From Massilia sp. WG5 (GTDB taxonomy: Bacteria > Pseudomonadota > Gammaproteobacteria > Burkholderiales > Burkholderiaceae_D): a stretch of 64,000 bases of DNA. Location: contig NZ_CP012640.2 of assembly GCF_001412595.2 (NCBI RefSeq), positions 4,340,001-4,404,000 of the forward strand. The letters are read 5' to 3'. Position 1 is the stretch's first letter. Every line of letters begins with the position of its first letter. Positions 1-8,938 of this stretch are shown here, piece after piece. The position numbers were made by a program, and so were the translations under genes. The notes below the pieces were generated by a model that ran no database searches, had not been told where the DNA came from, and saw nothing but the letters and a program-made list of their open reading frames with translations.

Positions 1-464
1 CGCCTGATCTGGTCGCTGGCCTGGGCCTGCATGTGCACCAGGTTCGCCTCGAACGACTGCATCTGCAGTCCGATGTCGCTCATGTCGGCATTGGACTGCC
101 GCAGCCGCGGGAACAGCTGCTGCTCTTCCTCGTCGATGTGGCTCAGCACCGCATTCAGCATCTCGCGCATCATCGGCTCGGCGCGCGGGGCGTCGAGGGC
201 CATGCCCTGCAGGGTGGCGAGCAGCTCGTCGACCTTCAGGTGGTCCTGTTCGAAATGGCCGACCAGGCCTTCGTCGATGCAGCGCACGTTCGGATAGAAG
301 ATCGATTCTTCCAGTCGCGAGTGGGTGTGGATGGCCTGCAGGAGCTGGGTCGCAGCCTGCTTCTTGACAGCCATGTCCTGGCTGTTGAGGTAAGTGTTGG
401 CCAGCTTGCGCACCAGGTCGTGGTCGCGCACCAGGGCGTCGATCGGATCGTCAGCATTGTCCAT
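1..464 (-). CDS. Hemerythrin HHE-domain protein (3' end outside window)
   Basis: The visible 154 residues form a four-helix HHE-type hemerythrin, a cytoplasmic fold that binds a di-iron centre and is linked in bacteria to O2, NO or iron-stress sensing. His and Glu residues fall where iron ligands are expected: H15 in VRDHDLV, the HTH at 46-48 followed by EE at 53-54, H70 and H75 in GHFEQDH, and H109 followed by DEEE. The ATG at 464 has a strong AGGAGGA Shine-Dalgarno at 471-477. The C-terminus is cut by the window edge. The family is clear; the physiological ligand cannot be told. Confidence 0.85.
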   Translation of the reverse strand, partial: MDNADDPIDALVRDHDLVRKLANTYLNSQDMAVKKQAATQLLQAIHTHSRLEESIFYPNVRCIDEGLVGHFEQDHLKVDELLATLQGMALDAPRAEPMMREMLNAVLSHIDEEEQQLFPRLRQSNADMSDIGLQMQSFEANLVHMQAQASDQIR

Positions 465-563
465 GATTCGTCCTCCTGAAAAAGGATTGTCATCCTACGC
501 GCGCGGCCAAGGAAGCGGCGATACGTTTAGGCGCGGCAAGCCGGAGCGGGGGGCAAAAAAAAA

Positions 564-581
564 CGCCGCCCGCAGGCGGCG
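564..581 (-). terminator. Rho-independent terminator of the SRPBCC gene
   Basis: On the minus strand a 7-bp GC stem (CGCCGCC paired with GGCGGCG, four-base loop) is followed by an uninterrupted run of nine T residues (555-563). It lies about 20 bases past the stop codon of the gene at 603-1145. Confidence 0.9.
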
Positions 582-602
582 CTTGCACGAGCCGGAGCCC
601 GC

Positions 603-1145
603 TCAGTGCTGGGAGACGCTGCCGCGCCAGGCGCCGCTTTCCTTGCCGCGCGATTCCAGCATTTCCTTGAACTTCTGCAGGTTGCCGCGCAGTTCCATGC
701 GCACGGCGCCGAAGGCGTCGCCCACTTTTTCCAGTGCGCCTTCCGGCTGGTAGTCCATCTGGACGGCTACCCGGCACACGTTGTCGGAAATCTTGTGGAA
801 GGTCGCCACGCCGCCGTTCGGCACGCCGCTCGTGCTCTGCCAGGCGATGCGCTTGTCCGGGATCTGTTCGGTGATCTCGACGTCCCATTCCTTTTCTTCG
901 CCGGCCACGTTGGCCTTCCAGTGCAGGTGCTTGTCGTCCAGTTGGCGGATTTCATGCACGCTGGCCATGAATTGCGGGAAGTCCTCGAACTGGGTCCACT
1001 GGTTGTAGGCGGTGCGGACCGGCACGTTGATTTCGATGGTCTCGACGATCGACGAGTCCATGCCGGAAGCACGGTTTTTCATTTTCTTCGACAGCATCAT
1101 GCCGCCGACCGCGAGCGCGGCCACAGTAACGACTCGATTCAGCAT
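603..1145 (-). CDS. SRPBCC-family (START-like) protein with N-terminal membrane anchor
   Basis: This 180-residue protein starts with a short hydrophobic segment (about residues 4-18) followed by a basic KKMKNR stretch, so it is probably anchored in the inner membrane with a cytoplasmic domain. Residues about 33-170 match the polyketide cyclase/dehydrase SRPBCC fold: ETIEINVPVRTAYNQWTQFE opens the first strand and helix, and FEDFPQFM is the usual segment before the ligand cavity. The ligand is unknown. It is monocistronic, with its own terminator downstream, and sits beside the hemerythrin gene. Similar proteins often accompany general-stress genes; that role here is inference. Confidence 0.8.
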   Translation of the reverse strand: MLNRVVTVAALAVGGMMLSKKMKNRASGMDSSIVETIEINVPVRTAYNQWTQFEDFPQFMASVHEIRQLDDKHLHWKANVAGEEKEWDVEITEQIPDKRIAWQSTSGVPNGGVATFHKISDNVCRVAVQMDYQPEGALEKVGDAFGAVRMELRGNLQKFKEMLESRGKESGAWRGSVSQH

Positions 1146-1268
1146 TATTGCCTCCTTGTCACAAATTGAGCGTAAGTTGCGATGGTCATCCTTGGAAACA
1201 CATCTGCGCTTAAATTACGATAAGACCGCTTAAGGTGGCGCTAGCGAGCCGTGAGGCAACTGTTGTGA

Positions 1269-1288
1269 TACTGTATATATGCTCAGTA
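1269..1288 (+). promoter_or_regulatory. LexA (SOS) box upstream of uvrD
   Basis: The 20-mer TACTGTATATATGCTCAGTA contains the invariant CTG-N10-CAG core (1271-1286) and is close to the Escherichia coli LexA consensus. It lies between a possible -35 (TTGTGA, 1263-1268) and -10 (TAGATT, 1287-1292; 18-bp spacing), so LexA would cover this promoter. uvrD is a classic SOS gene, which makes the assignment strong. Confidence 0.85.
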
Positions 1289-1328
1289 GATTTGCGGCCG
1301 AAAGCGGCCGAAGCCCCATCCCGACGTT

Positions 1329-1334
1329 TATAAT
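1329..1334 (+). promoter_or_regulatory. Consensus -10 box six bases before the uvrD start
   Basis: A perfect TATAAT ends six bases before the uvrD ATG at 1341. Transcription from it would begin at or within a base or two of the start codon, giving a leaderless or nearly leaderless message. No Shine-Dalgarno precedes the ATG and no good -35 is visible 16-18 bases upstream. The GCGGCCGAAAGCGGCCG hairpin at 1294-1310 lies just upstream. Confidence 0.55.
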
Positions 1335-1340
1335 GCCCGC

Positions 1341-3659
1341 ATGAATCTCCTCGACAATCTGAATCCCGAACAGCTCGCCGCCGTCACGCTGCCGTCCCAG
1401 AGCGCCCTGATCCTGGCCGGCGCCGGCTCGGGCAAGACCCGCGTGCTGACGACCCGGATCGCCTGGCTGATCCAGACGGGCCAGGTCTCGCCGGCCGGCC
1501 TGATGGCCGTGACCTTCACGAACAAGGCGGCGAAGGAAATGCTGACCCGCTTATCGAGCATGCTGCCGGTGAACACGCGCGGCATGTGGATCGGCACCTT
1601 CCACGGCCTGTGTAACCGCCTGCTGCGCACCCACCACCGCGACGCCGCGTTGCCGCAGACCTTCCAGATCCTCGATTCGCAGGACCAGCTGTCGATGATC
1701 AAGCGCATGCTGAAGGCCCTGAATGTCGACGATGACAAGTACCCGGCGAAAGACCTGATGTACTTCATCAACAACGCCAAGGACAACGGCCTGCGCGCCA
1801 GCCAGGTCGAGGCCTACGACCATATCCAGCGCCGCATGGTCGAGCTGTACGACGCCTACGACCAGCAGTGCCAGCGCGAGGGCGTGGTCGATTTCGCCGA
1901 GCTGCTGCTGCGCGCCTATGAACTGCTGCAGCGTAACCACCCGCTGCGCCAGCATTACCAGATGCGCTTCCGCCACATCCTGGTCGACGAGTTCCAGGAT
2001 ACCAACGACCTGCAGTACAACCTGCTGAAACTGCTGGCGGGGCATCACGAGCCGGGCGGCGGCGCGATCTTCGCGGTCGGCGACGACGACCAGAGCATCT
2101 ACGCCTTCCGCGGCGCCAACGTCGGCAACATGCAGGCCTTCGAGCGCGAGTTCGAGGTGAAGAACCTGATCAAGCTGGAGCAGAACTACCGCTCGCACGG
2201 CCATATCCTCGACAGCGCGAACTACCTGATCGCGAATAACACCAAGCGCCTCGGCAAGAACCTGCGCACCGATGCGGGGCAGGGCGAGCTGGTGCGCGTC
2301 TACGAAGCATCGAGCGACCTCGAAGAAGCGCAGTGGATCATCGAGGAAGCCAAGAGCCTGATGGCCGAGGGCATGCCGCGCAGCGAAATCGCGATCCTGT
2401 ACCGCTCGAACGCCCAGAGCCGCGTGATCGAGCACGCGCTGTTCGCGGCCGGCCTGCCCTATACGGTGTACGGCGGCCTGCGCTACTTCCAGCGCGCCGA
2501 GGTCAAGCACGCGATCGCCTACCTGCAGCTGATGGACAACCCGCACAACGATTCGGCCTTCATGCGCGTGGTGAACTTCCCGACCCGCGGCATCGGCGCG
2601 CGCTCGATCGAGCAGTTGCAGATGGCGGCCGACAGCTATGGCGTGTCGCTGTACGCGGCGGTGCCCTACATGACCGGCAAGGCCGGCAGCGCGCTGGGCA
2701 ATTTCGTCAAGCTGATCGAGAGCGCGCGCTTCGAGACCCAGCAGCTGCCGCTGCCGGAAATGGTCAAGGTGGTGCTGGAGCGCAGTACGCTGCTGAGCCA
2801 CTACGAGAAGGAAAAGGAAGGCGCCGAGCGCATCGAGAACTTGCAGCAGATGGTGAGCGCCGCCACCCACTTCGTGCAGGAAGAGGGCTTCGGCATCCAG
2901 GCGCCGGCCCACCTGGGCCCGCAGGCGCTGCCGAGCAGCGGCGACGCGATCGTCAACGCCGACGGCGTCGAGGTGCTGGATGCGGACGCGCCGCTGGCGG
3001 CCGTGATGTCGCCGCTGTCGGCCTTCCTGGCGCACGCCTCGCTGGAGGCCGGCGACGCCCAGGCCCAGGCCGGCCAGGACGCGATGCAGCTGATGACGGT
3101 GCACTCGGCCAAGGGCCTGGAATTCGACGCCGTCTTCATCACCGGCCTCGAAGAAGGCCTGTTCCCGCACGAGAGCAGTTCGCGCGAGCTGGACGGCGTG
3201 GACGAGGAACGGCGCCTGATGTACGTGGCGATCACGCGCGCGCGCAAGCGCCTGTACATGAGCTTTACCCAGCAGCGCATGCTGCACGGCCAGACCCGCT
3301 TCAACATGAAGTCGCGCTTCTTCGACGAACTGCCGGAGGAATCGCTGAAATGGCTGTCGCCGCGCGTGCAGACCAACTGGTTCAGCAACCGCAAGTCGAC
3401 CACGGCCTGGGACGACGCCAGCTTCCGCGAGGGCGGCAGCGACAACCAGATCGCCAAGCAGATCACCCAGAAGTCCAGCAGTGACAAGGGCATCGGCTGG
3501 CGCATCGGCGAGGCGGTGTCGCATTCGCGCTTCGGCGAGGGCGTGATCGTCAACATCGAGGGCGGGGCCGGCAGTCCGCGCGCCCTGATCAACTTCGGCG
3601 GGGCCGGCATGAAGATGCTCGACCTGTCGGTGGCCAAGCTGGAGAAGATGGCGCGCTGA
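1341..3659 (+). CDS. uvrD: UvrD/PcrA-type DNA helicase II
   Basis: An SF1A 3'-5' DNA helicase of 772 residues, a little longer than E. coli UvrD (720). It unwinds DNA after UvrABC incision and in methyl-directed mismatch repair. Walker A is AGAGSGKT at residues 26-33. The Walker B region VDEFQDTND is near residue 215, followed by GDDDQSIYAFRGA (motif III) and, near the C-terminal third, TVHSAKGLEFD and VAITRARKRLY (motifs V and VI). The C-terminal tail (WRIGEAVSHSRFGEGVIVNIEG) is the tudor-like RNA polymerase-interaction domain of the PcrA/UvrD group. The ATG at 1341 is preceded by a -10 box and a LexA box rather than a ribosome binding site. Confidence 0.97.
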   Translation: MNLLDNLNPEQLAAVTLPSQSALILAGAGSGKTRVLTTRIAWLIQTGQVSPAGLMAVTFTNKAAKEMLTRLSSMLPVNTRGMWIGTFHGLCNRLLRTHHRDAALPQTFQILDSQDQLSMIKRMLKALNVDDDKYPAKDLMYFINNAKDNGLRASQVEAYDHIQRRMVELYDAYDQQCQREGVVDFAELLLRAYELLQRNHPLRQHYQMRFRHILVDEFQDTNDLQYNLLKLLAGHHEPGGGAIFAVGDDDQSIYAFRGANVGNMQAFEREFEVKNLIKLEQNYRSHGHILDSANYLIANNTKRLGKNLRTDAGQGELVRVYEASSDLEEAQWIIEEAKSLMAEGMPRSEIAILYRSNAQSRVIEHALFAAGLPYTVYGGLRYFQRAEVKHAIAYLQLMDNPHNDSAFMRVVNFPTRGIGARSIEQLQMAADSYGVSLYAAVPYMTGKAGSALGNFVKLIESARFETQQLPLPEMVKVVLERSTLLSHYEKEKEGAERIENLQQMVSAATHFVQEEGFGIQAPAHLGPQALPSSGDAIVNADGVEVLDADAPLAAVMSPLSAFLAHASLEAGDAQAQAGQDAMQLMTVHSAKGLEFDAVFITGLEEGLFPHESSSRELDGVDEERRLMYVAITRARKRLYMSFTQQRMLHGQTRFNMKSRFFDELPEESLKWLSPRVQTNWFSNRKSTTAWDDASFREGGSDNQIAKQITQKSSSDKGIGWRIGEAVSHSRFGEGVIVNIEGGAGSPRALINFGGAGMKMLDLSVAKLEKMAR

Positions 3660-3665
3660 AGGCGC

Positions 3666-4436
3666 TTAGGCCGGCTGTGCTTCCTGCACGGCCGGCTTGC
3701 CGAAGATATCGCGGTAGCCGGCGTAGATCGCGCACTGCAGGAACATGATAAACAGGAACATCACCCACATCAGCACCACCTGGGCCAGCGCGATCGCGCT
3801 GACCAGGTTCACCACCACGAAGGTGATCGCGGTGAAGATGCCGAACCAGGACAGCAGCAGCACGCCGAACACGCGCGCCGAGCGCACCACGGCGAAGAAG
3901 CTGTAGAAGGTGGCCTTGCCCGGCCCCATCCGCTTCCAGTAGGTGAGCGGGGCGGCGAAGCACAGGGTCAGCAGCGAGACGCTTTCGAGGATCAGCAGGC
4001 CGAACACGGCCATCACGTCGCCGAAGGTGAAGGGCAGCTTGTCCTTCGGGTCGAGCTTGATATTCGCCGGCAGCTGGCGCAGCGATTCCGGCGTGACCAG
4101 CAGCGCGACCAGGGTCAGCACCAGGAACACGCCCAGGTAGATCACCCCGACCTTGCACAGGCTGCCCAGCGCCGGCTTGCGGAAACCGGTCAGCAGTACG
4201 CTTGGGGTCACGCGCTCGCCGTTGTCGATCATCAGGCAGGCCTGCATGAAGGCCATCGAGAACGACGGGATCAGCACCACCACGACGATGGGGCCGATGA
4301 AGGGCACGGCGCTGATGCCGATCGCCAGCAGGATGCTGGCAAACAGCAGGGTCGTGAGCGCGGCCGGCTGCTTGCGGAACAGGCCGACGCCGCCCTTCAA
4401 CCACTCCCAGCCGGTACGTGCGGGCAGTTTGTTCAT
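3666..4436 (-). CDS. BPSS1780-family membrane protein
   Basis: A 256-residue integral membrane protein with about six hydrophobic segments. It begins [24 protein letters not shown], a soluble amphipathic start followed by the first membrane span. It matches the Burkholderiales family named after BPSS1780, whose function is unknown. The start is fixed by an ATGA overlap with the stop of thrB (4433-4436), which implies translational coupling. An upstream in-frame extension inside thrB is rejected because it is Arg/Pro/Ala-rich shadow sequence. Its stop lies 6 bases from the uvrD stop (convergent). Confidence 0.8.
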   Translation of the reverse strand: MNKLPARTGWEWLKGGVGLFRKQPAALTTLLFASILLAIGISAVPFIGPIVVVVLIPSFSMAFMQACLMIDNGERVTPSVLLTGFRKPALGSLCKVGVIYLGVFLVLTLVALLVTPESLRQLPANIKLDPKDKLPFTFGDVMAVFGLLILESVSLLTLCFAAPLTYWKRMGPGKATFYSFFAVVRSARVFGVLLLSWFGIFTAITFVVVNLVSAIALAQVVLMWVMFLFIMFLQCAIYAGYRDIFGKPAVQEAQPA

Positions 4437-5392
4437 GCAGTCAGGCTCGGCGCGGGAACCGCGATGCGCTCGCGCAGCACGCGTTCGAAGTGGGTCGGAT
4501 CGTGCGGCGTCAGCATCTCGGCTTCGCGCGGACGATGGAAGTCGTACAGGCGCGACAGCCAGAAGCGCAGCGCCGCCGCGCGCAGCATCGCCTGCCAGGC
4601 CTGCGCTTCGGCTTCGGTGAAGGGGCGGACGGCGTGGTAGGCCCGGGTCAGGGCGCGCACCCGCTCCTGGTCGAGGCGGCCGGTGGCGAGGTCGATGCAC
4701 CAGTCGTTGACGGTGACGGCGATGTCGAACAGCCAGCTGTCCCAGCCCGCGAAATAGAAGTCGAAGCAGCCGCTCAGGCGTTCGCCGACGAACATCACGT
4801 TGTTGCGGAACAGGTCGGCGTGCACCGGACCCTGCTCCAGTCCGGCGTACACCGGGCCGGCCGCGAAGGCGCGCTGGAACGCCAGTTCCGATTCCAGCAG
4901 GGCGGCTTCATCCGCACCGAGGAAGGGCAGGACCTTGGGCACGGTCTCGATCCACCAGTCCAGGCCGCGCAGATTCGGCTGGCGCAGCGCGAAGTCGCGC
5001 CCGGCCAGGTGCATCTTCGCCAGCATCGCGCCCACTTCGGCGCAATGCACGGGCTGCGGATCCATCTGCGAACTGCCGTCGAGCTTGCTGACCACGACGG
5101 CCGGCTTGCCGGCAAGCGCGACCACCAGCTCGCCCCGGTCGTTCGGCACCGGCGCCGGCACCGGCACGCCGCGCTCGGCCAGGTGCCGCATCAGCTGCAC
5201 GTAGAAGGGCAATTGCTCGAAGCTGAGGTTCTCGAAGATCGTCAGGACGAATTCGCCGCGCTCGGTCGTCAGGAAGAAATTACTGTTCTCGATGCCGCTC
5301 GAGATGCCCTGGAGGTCCAGGGCTTTACCAAGGGGGAACTGCTTGATCCACTGGCTCAGGTCGTCCAGTGTGACCGAGGTGAAAACTGCCAT
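4433..5392 (-). CDS. thrB: Homoserine kinase, APH-fold type
   Basis: This 319-residue enzyme phosphorylates L-homoserine with ATP in threonine synthesis. It belongs to the aminoglycoside-phosphotransferase-like ThrB group common in beta- and alphaproteobacteria, not the GHMP kinases. The Brenner motif HADLFRNN lies near residue 190 and the metal-binding FDFYFAG near residue 207. The N-terminal [16 protein letters not shown] is typical. It is the first gene of a two-gene unit with the BPSS1780-family gene. Upstream, a hairpin at 5419-5434 separates it from the DUF2782 gene. Confidence 0.93.
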   Translation of the reverse strand: MAVFTSVTLDDLSQWIKQFPLGKALDLQGISSGIENSNFFLTTERGEFVLTIFENLSFEQLPFYVQLMRHLAERGVPVPAPVPNDRGELVVALAGKPAVVVSKLDGSSQMDPQPVHCAEVGAMLAKMHLAGRDFALRQPNLRGLDWWIETVPKVLPFLGADEAALLESELAFQRAFAAGPVYAGLEQGPVHADLFRNNVMFVGERLSGCFDFYFAGWDSWLFDIAVTVNDWCIDLATGRLDQERVRALTRAYHAVRPFTEAEAQAWQAMLRAAALRFWLSRLYDFHRPREAEMLTPHDPTHFERVLRERIAVPAPSLTA

Positions 5393-5418
5393 CGTTTACG
5401 TATTTAGTCGTTGTAACA

Positions 5419-5434
5419 GCCGCCCGGAGGCGGC
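5419..5434 (-). terminator. Hairpin after DUF2782 gene, weak terminator
   Basis: GCCGCC/GGCGGC with a four-base loop lies just after the DUF2782 stop on the minus strand. Only a poor U-tract (TGTTAC) follows, so termination may be partial and allow read-through into thrB. Confidence 0.4.
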
Positions 5435-5438
5435 CGGC

Positions 5439-5933
5439 TCATTTCTGGGCTGGGCCTGCGCTGGCGTTGGCCGGCAGTGGTGGCGGCGGTGGAGCATCCG
5501 CGGTGGCCGGGGTGTTGGCGCCGGTCTCGTTGGCGGCCTTGCGCCTGCCCGAGAGGTCGAATTCGCCGACCTTCCATTGCGCCCCGGTGACCTGGTTGCC
5601 GGTCACGCTGCCCGGTACGGCATTGCCTGGCAGGTTGTTTGGTTTCAGATAATAGTGGCTGCCGCTGCTGTTGACTTCGACTTCCGTTACCTGGCCGGCA
5701 TCGCGCGTTTCCTTGATCTGGGTGCGCGTGCGCGAGGGGATGTTGGTGGCCGGCACATCGCTGCCCGGCTCGACACGTTCGAGTTTCGGCGGCGCCTGGT
5801 TCGGCGCCGGCTGCTGCTGAGCTTGTGGCTGAGCCTGCTGCTGAGCCTGGGCCGACGCCGGTCCGGCCTGCGCGGCCAGCAGCAGCGTCAGGCTAGATGC
5901 GAGGAGGGGCAGGCGGGAGAAGATGCGTGGCAT
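5439..5933 (-). CDS. DUF2782-domain secreted protein
   Basis: A protein of 164 residues with a Sec signal peptide (MPRIFSRLPLLASSLTLLLA, cleavage near ASA), a Gln/Pro/Ala-rich linker, then the DUF2782 core. Core landmarks are the TRTQIKETRDAGQVTEVEV and HYYLKP segments. The tail is Pro/Ala-rich. The start is placed at the ATG at 5933 because AAGGTG at 5940-5945 suits it as a ribosome site; a GTG at 5942 is possible. The family is usually found divergent from polA in betaproteobacteria, as here. Its function is unknown; the signal peptide implies an envelope location. Confidence 0.82.
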   Translation of the reverse strand: MPRIFSRLPLLASSLTLLLAAQAGPASAQAQQQAQPQAQQQPAPNQAPPKLERVEPGSDVPATNIPSRTRTQIKETRDAGQVTEVEVNSSGSHYYLKPNNLPGNAVPGSVTGNQVTGAQWKVGEFDLSGRRKAANETGANTPATADAPPPPPLPANASAGPAQK

Positions 5934-6111
5934 GGGGTTCACCTTTGTCGTTTAGTCCATTGTAACAAACGCCGCCGCCCGCCAGTAAAAAGCATATGAA
6001 AAGCGTGAACCGGCCCCATATGGAGAGCATTCCCGATTCTGCGATAATGGCACGCTCGCCGTGCCTGATTGCGTCTTCCGCGGCCCCTTTTTGCTCATTC
6101 GATCCCCATAC

Positions 6112-8883
6112 ATGGACAATACCCTGCTTCTCGTCGACGGTTCCAGCTATCTGTATCGCGCCTTCCACGCGCTGCCCGACCTGCGCAGTCCCGACGGCCA
6201 CCCGACCGGCGCGATGCACGGCATGGTCAACATGCTGCGCCGCCTGCGCGCCGATTTCCCGGCCGCCTACATCGCCTGCGTGTTCGACGCCAAGGGCAAG
6301 ACCTTCCGCGACGAGCTCTATCCCGAGTACAAGGCCACGCGCGCGTCGATGCCGGAAGACCTGGGCAAGCAGATCGAGCCCATCCACGAGGTGGTGCGCC
6401 ACATGGGCTGGCCGATCCTGATGGTCGAGGGCGTCGAGGCCGACGACGTGATCGGTACGCTGGCGGCCCAGGCCACCGCGCGCGGCATGAACACCGTGGT
6501 CTCGACCGGCGACAAGGACCTGGCCCAGCTGGTCAACGACAAGGTCATGCTGATCAACACGATGAGCAACGAGAAGCTCGACGAAGCCGGCGTGCTGGCC
6601 AAGTTCGGGGTGCCGCCGAACCGCATCATCGACTACCTGACCCTGATCGGCGACACCGTCGACAACGTGCCGGGCGTGAACAAGTGCGGCCCGAAGACGG
6701 CCGTGAAGTGGCTGGCCCTGCACGGCTCGCTGGACGGCGTGATCGAGAACGCGCACACCATCGGCGGCGCGGTCGGCGCGAACCTGCAGGCGGCCCTGGA
6801 ATGGCTGCCCAAGGGCCGCGAGCTGATCACTGTGAAGACCGACTGCGACCTGGCGAAGCACCTGGTGTCGATCGAGGAAACGCTGGTGGGCCGTCCGGAA
6901 GACAAGGACGCGCTGCGCGACTTCTTCCAGCGCTACGGCTTCAAGACCATGCTGAAGGAACTCGGCAACGGCAACCCGGGCAGGTTCGTGTCGCCCGGCT
7001 CCGCCCCTGCCGCACCCCTGAATTCGCCGGAGGGCGCGGCCGGCGAGAACGGCACGCTGCCGGGCATGGCCGTGATCAAGGGCGAGTACGAGACCGTCAC
7101 CACGATGGAACAGCTGGAGCGCTGGATCGAGGCGATCGACAAGGCCGGGCTGACCTCGGTCGACACCGAGACCACCTCGCTCGACCCGATGACGGCCCAG
7201 ATGGTCGGCATCTCGCTGTCGGTGGAAGCGGGCAAGGGCGCCTACATCCCGCTGGCGCACCGCTATGCCGGCGTGCCCGAGCAGCTGAACCGAGAGGAAG
7301 TCCTGGCGCGCATGAAGCCCTGGCTGGAAAACCCGGACAAGCCCAAGCTCGGCCAGAACCTGAAGTACGACACCCACATCTTCGAGAACCACGGCGTCAA
7401 GCTGCGCGGCATCGTCCACGACACCCTGCTGCAGTCCTACGTGTTCGAATCGCACAAGCCGCACGACATGGACACGATGGCGATGCGCCATCTGGGCTAC
7501 ACCACGATTCCTTTCGTCGACGTGTGCGGCAAGGGCGTGAACCAGATCTGTTTCGACCAGGTCGAGCTGGGGCGCGCCACCGAATACGCGGCCGAGGACT
7601 CGGACATCACGCTGCGCCTGCACCAGGCGATGATCGGCCATGTCGAGAGCGACGAGGGCCTGAATTTCATCTACCGCAAGATCGAACTGCCGACCTCCGT
7701 GGTGCTGCAGAAGATCGAGCGCAACGGCGTGCTGATCGACACCGAGCTGCTGGCCACCCAGTCGAACGAACTGGCCGTGCGCATCGCCGAGCTCGAACAG
7801 CAGGCCTATGAACTGGCCGGCGGCCCCTTCAACCTCGGCTCGCCGAAGCAGATCGGCGAGATCTTCTTCGGCAAGCTGCAGCTCCCGGTGATCAAGAAGA
7901 CCGCCACCGGCGCCCCGTCCACCGACGAGGAAGTGCTGCAGAAGCTGGCCGAGGACTATCCGCTGCCGAAGATCCTGCTCGAACACCGCGGCCTTTCGAA
8001 GCTGAAGTCGACCTACACCGACAAGCTGCCGAAGATGGTGAACCCGAACACGGGACGCGTGCACACCAACTACGCCCAGGCGGTCGCGATCACCGGGCGC
8101 CTGGCTTCGAGCGATCCGAACCTGCAGAACATCCCGGTGCGTAACGCCGAGGGACGCCGCATCCGCGAAGCCTTCATCGCCAGGCCGGGCAGCGTGATCG
8201 TGTCGGCCGACTATTCGCAGATCGAGCTGCGCATCATGGCCCACATCTCCGGCGACGAAGCGATGCTGCGCGCCTTCGCGCAAGGCGAGGACATCCACCG
8301 CGCCACCGCCGCCGAGATCTTCGGCATCGCGCCGGAAGAGGTCGAGAGCGAACAGCGCCGCTACGCCAAGGTCATCAACTTCGGCCTGATCTACGGGATG
8401 AGCGCCTTCGGCCTGGCGCAGAACCTCGGCATCGAGCGCGGCGCCGCCGGCAACTACATCGAGCGCTACTTCGCCCGCTTCGCCGGCGTCAAGCAGTACA
8501 TGGACGAGACCCGCCTGCAGGCCAAGGCGCGCGGCTACGTCGAGACCGTGTTCGGACGCCGCCTGTGGCTGCCGGAGATCAACTCGCCGAACGGCCCGCG
8601 CCGCGCCGGCGCCGAACGCGCGGCGATCAACGCGCCGATGCAGGGCACGGCCGCCGACCTGATCAAGCTGGCCATGATCGCGGTGCAGGACTGGATCGAG
8701 AAGGAAAACCTCGCCACCCGCATGATCATGCAGGTGCACGACGAACTGGTGCTGGACGTGCCGGAAGCCGAGCTGGAGCTGGTCAAGCAGAAGCTGCCGG
8801 AGCTGATGGCCGGCGTCGCGACGCTGAAGGTGCCGCTGGTGGCCGAGACCGGAGTCGGACCCAATTGGGAGCAGGCGCATTGA
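6112..8883 (+). CDS. polA: DNA polymerase I
   Basis: 923 residues, close to E. coli Pol I (928). It fills gaps and removes RNA primers. The N-terminal 5'-3' nuclease (FEN) domain begins LLVDGSSYLYRAFHALP. The 3'-5' proofreading site is intact: SVDTETTSLD near residue 350, LGQNLKYDTH, and YAAEDSDIT. Polymerase motif A (SADYSQIELR) is near residue 698, motif B (RRYAKVINFGLIYG) near 748, and motif C (VHDEL) near 875. The ATG at 6112 fits the family N-terminus; the 17 residues upstream in frame do not. A hairpin encloses the stop codon. Confidence 0.98.
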   Translation: MDNTLLLVDGSSYLYRAFHALPDLRSPDGHPTGAMHGMVNMLRRLRADFPAAYIACVFDAKGKTFRDELYPEYKATRASMPEDLGKQIEPIHEVVRHMGWPILMVEGVEADDVIGTLAAQATARGMNTVVSTGDKDLAQLVNDKVMLINTMSNEKLDEAGVLAKFGVPPNRIIDYLTLIGDTVDNVPGVNKCGPKTAVKWLALHGSLDGVIENAHTIGGAVGANLQAALEWLPKGRELITVKTDCDLAKHLVSIEETLVGRPEDKDALRDFFQRYGFKTMLKELGNGNPGRFVSPGSAPAAPLNSPEGAAGENGTLPGMAVIKGEYETVTTMEQLERWIEAIDKAGLTSVDTETTSLDPMTAQMVGISLSVEAGKGAYIPLAHRYAGVPEQLNREEVLARMKPWLENPDKPKLGQNLKYDTHIFENHGVKLRGIVHDTLLQSYVFESHKPHDMDTMAMRHLGYTTIPFVDVCGKGVNQICFDQVELGRATEYAAEDSDITLRLHQAMIGHVESDEGLNFIYRKIELPTSVVLQKIERNGVLIDTELLATQSNELAVRIAELEQQAYELAGGPFNLGSPKQIGEIFFGKLQLPVIKKTATGAPSTDEEVLQKLAEDYPLPKILLEHRGLSKLKSTYTDKLPKMVNPNTGRVHTNYAQAVAITGRLASSDPNLQNIPVRNAEGRRIREAFIARPGSVIVSADYSQIELRIMAHISGDEAMLRAFAQGEDIHRATAAEIFGIAPEEVESEQRRYAKVINFGLIYGMSAFGLAQNLGIERGAAGNYIERYFARFAGVKQYMDETRLQAKARGYVETVFGRRLWLPEINSPNGPRRAGAERAAINAPMQGTAADLIKLAMIAVQDWIEKENLATRMIMQVHDELVLDVPEAELELVKQKLPELMAGVATLKVPLVAETGVGPNWEQAH

Positions 8884-8912
8884 GTATGCGCCTGCGCGCA
8901 TCGAGTATGCGC
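8871..8912 (+). repeat. Tandem hairpins spanning the polA stop codon
   Basis: The first stem is GCAGGCGCAT (8871-8880) paired with ATGCGCCTGC (8886-8895), a perfect 10-bp stem whose five-base loop contains the polA TGA. The second is GCGCAT (8896-8901) with ATGCGC (8907-8912). The two share a 12-bp direct repeat GAGTATGCGCCT spaced 21 bp apart. There is no U-tract. The element lies between convergent polA and the first PEP-CTERM gene and may act as a bidirectional 3'-end stem. Confidence 0.6.
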
Positions 8913-8938
8913 CTCCACGGATCGGGCCCGGGGGTGTA

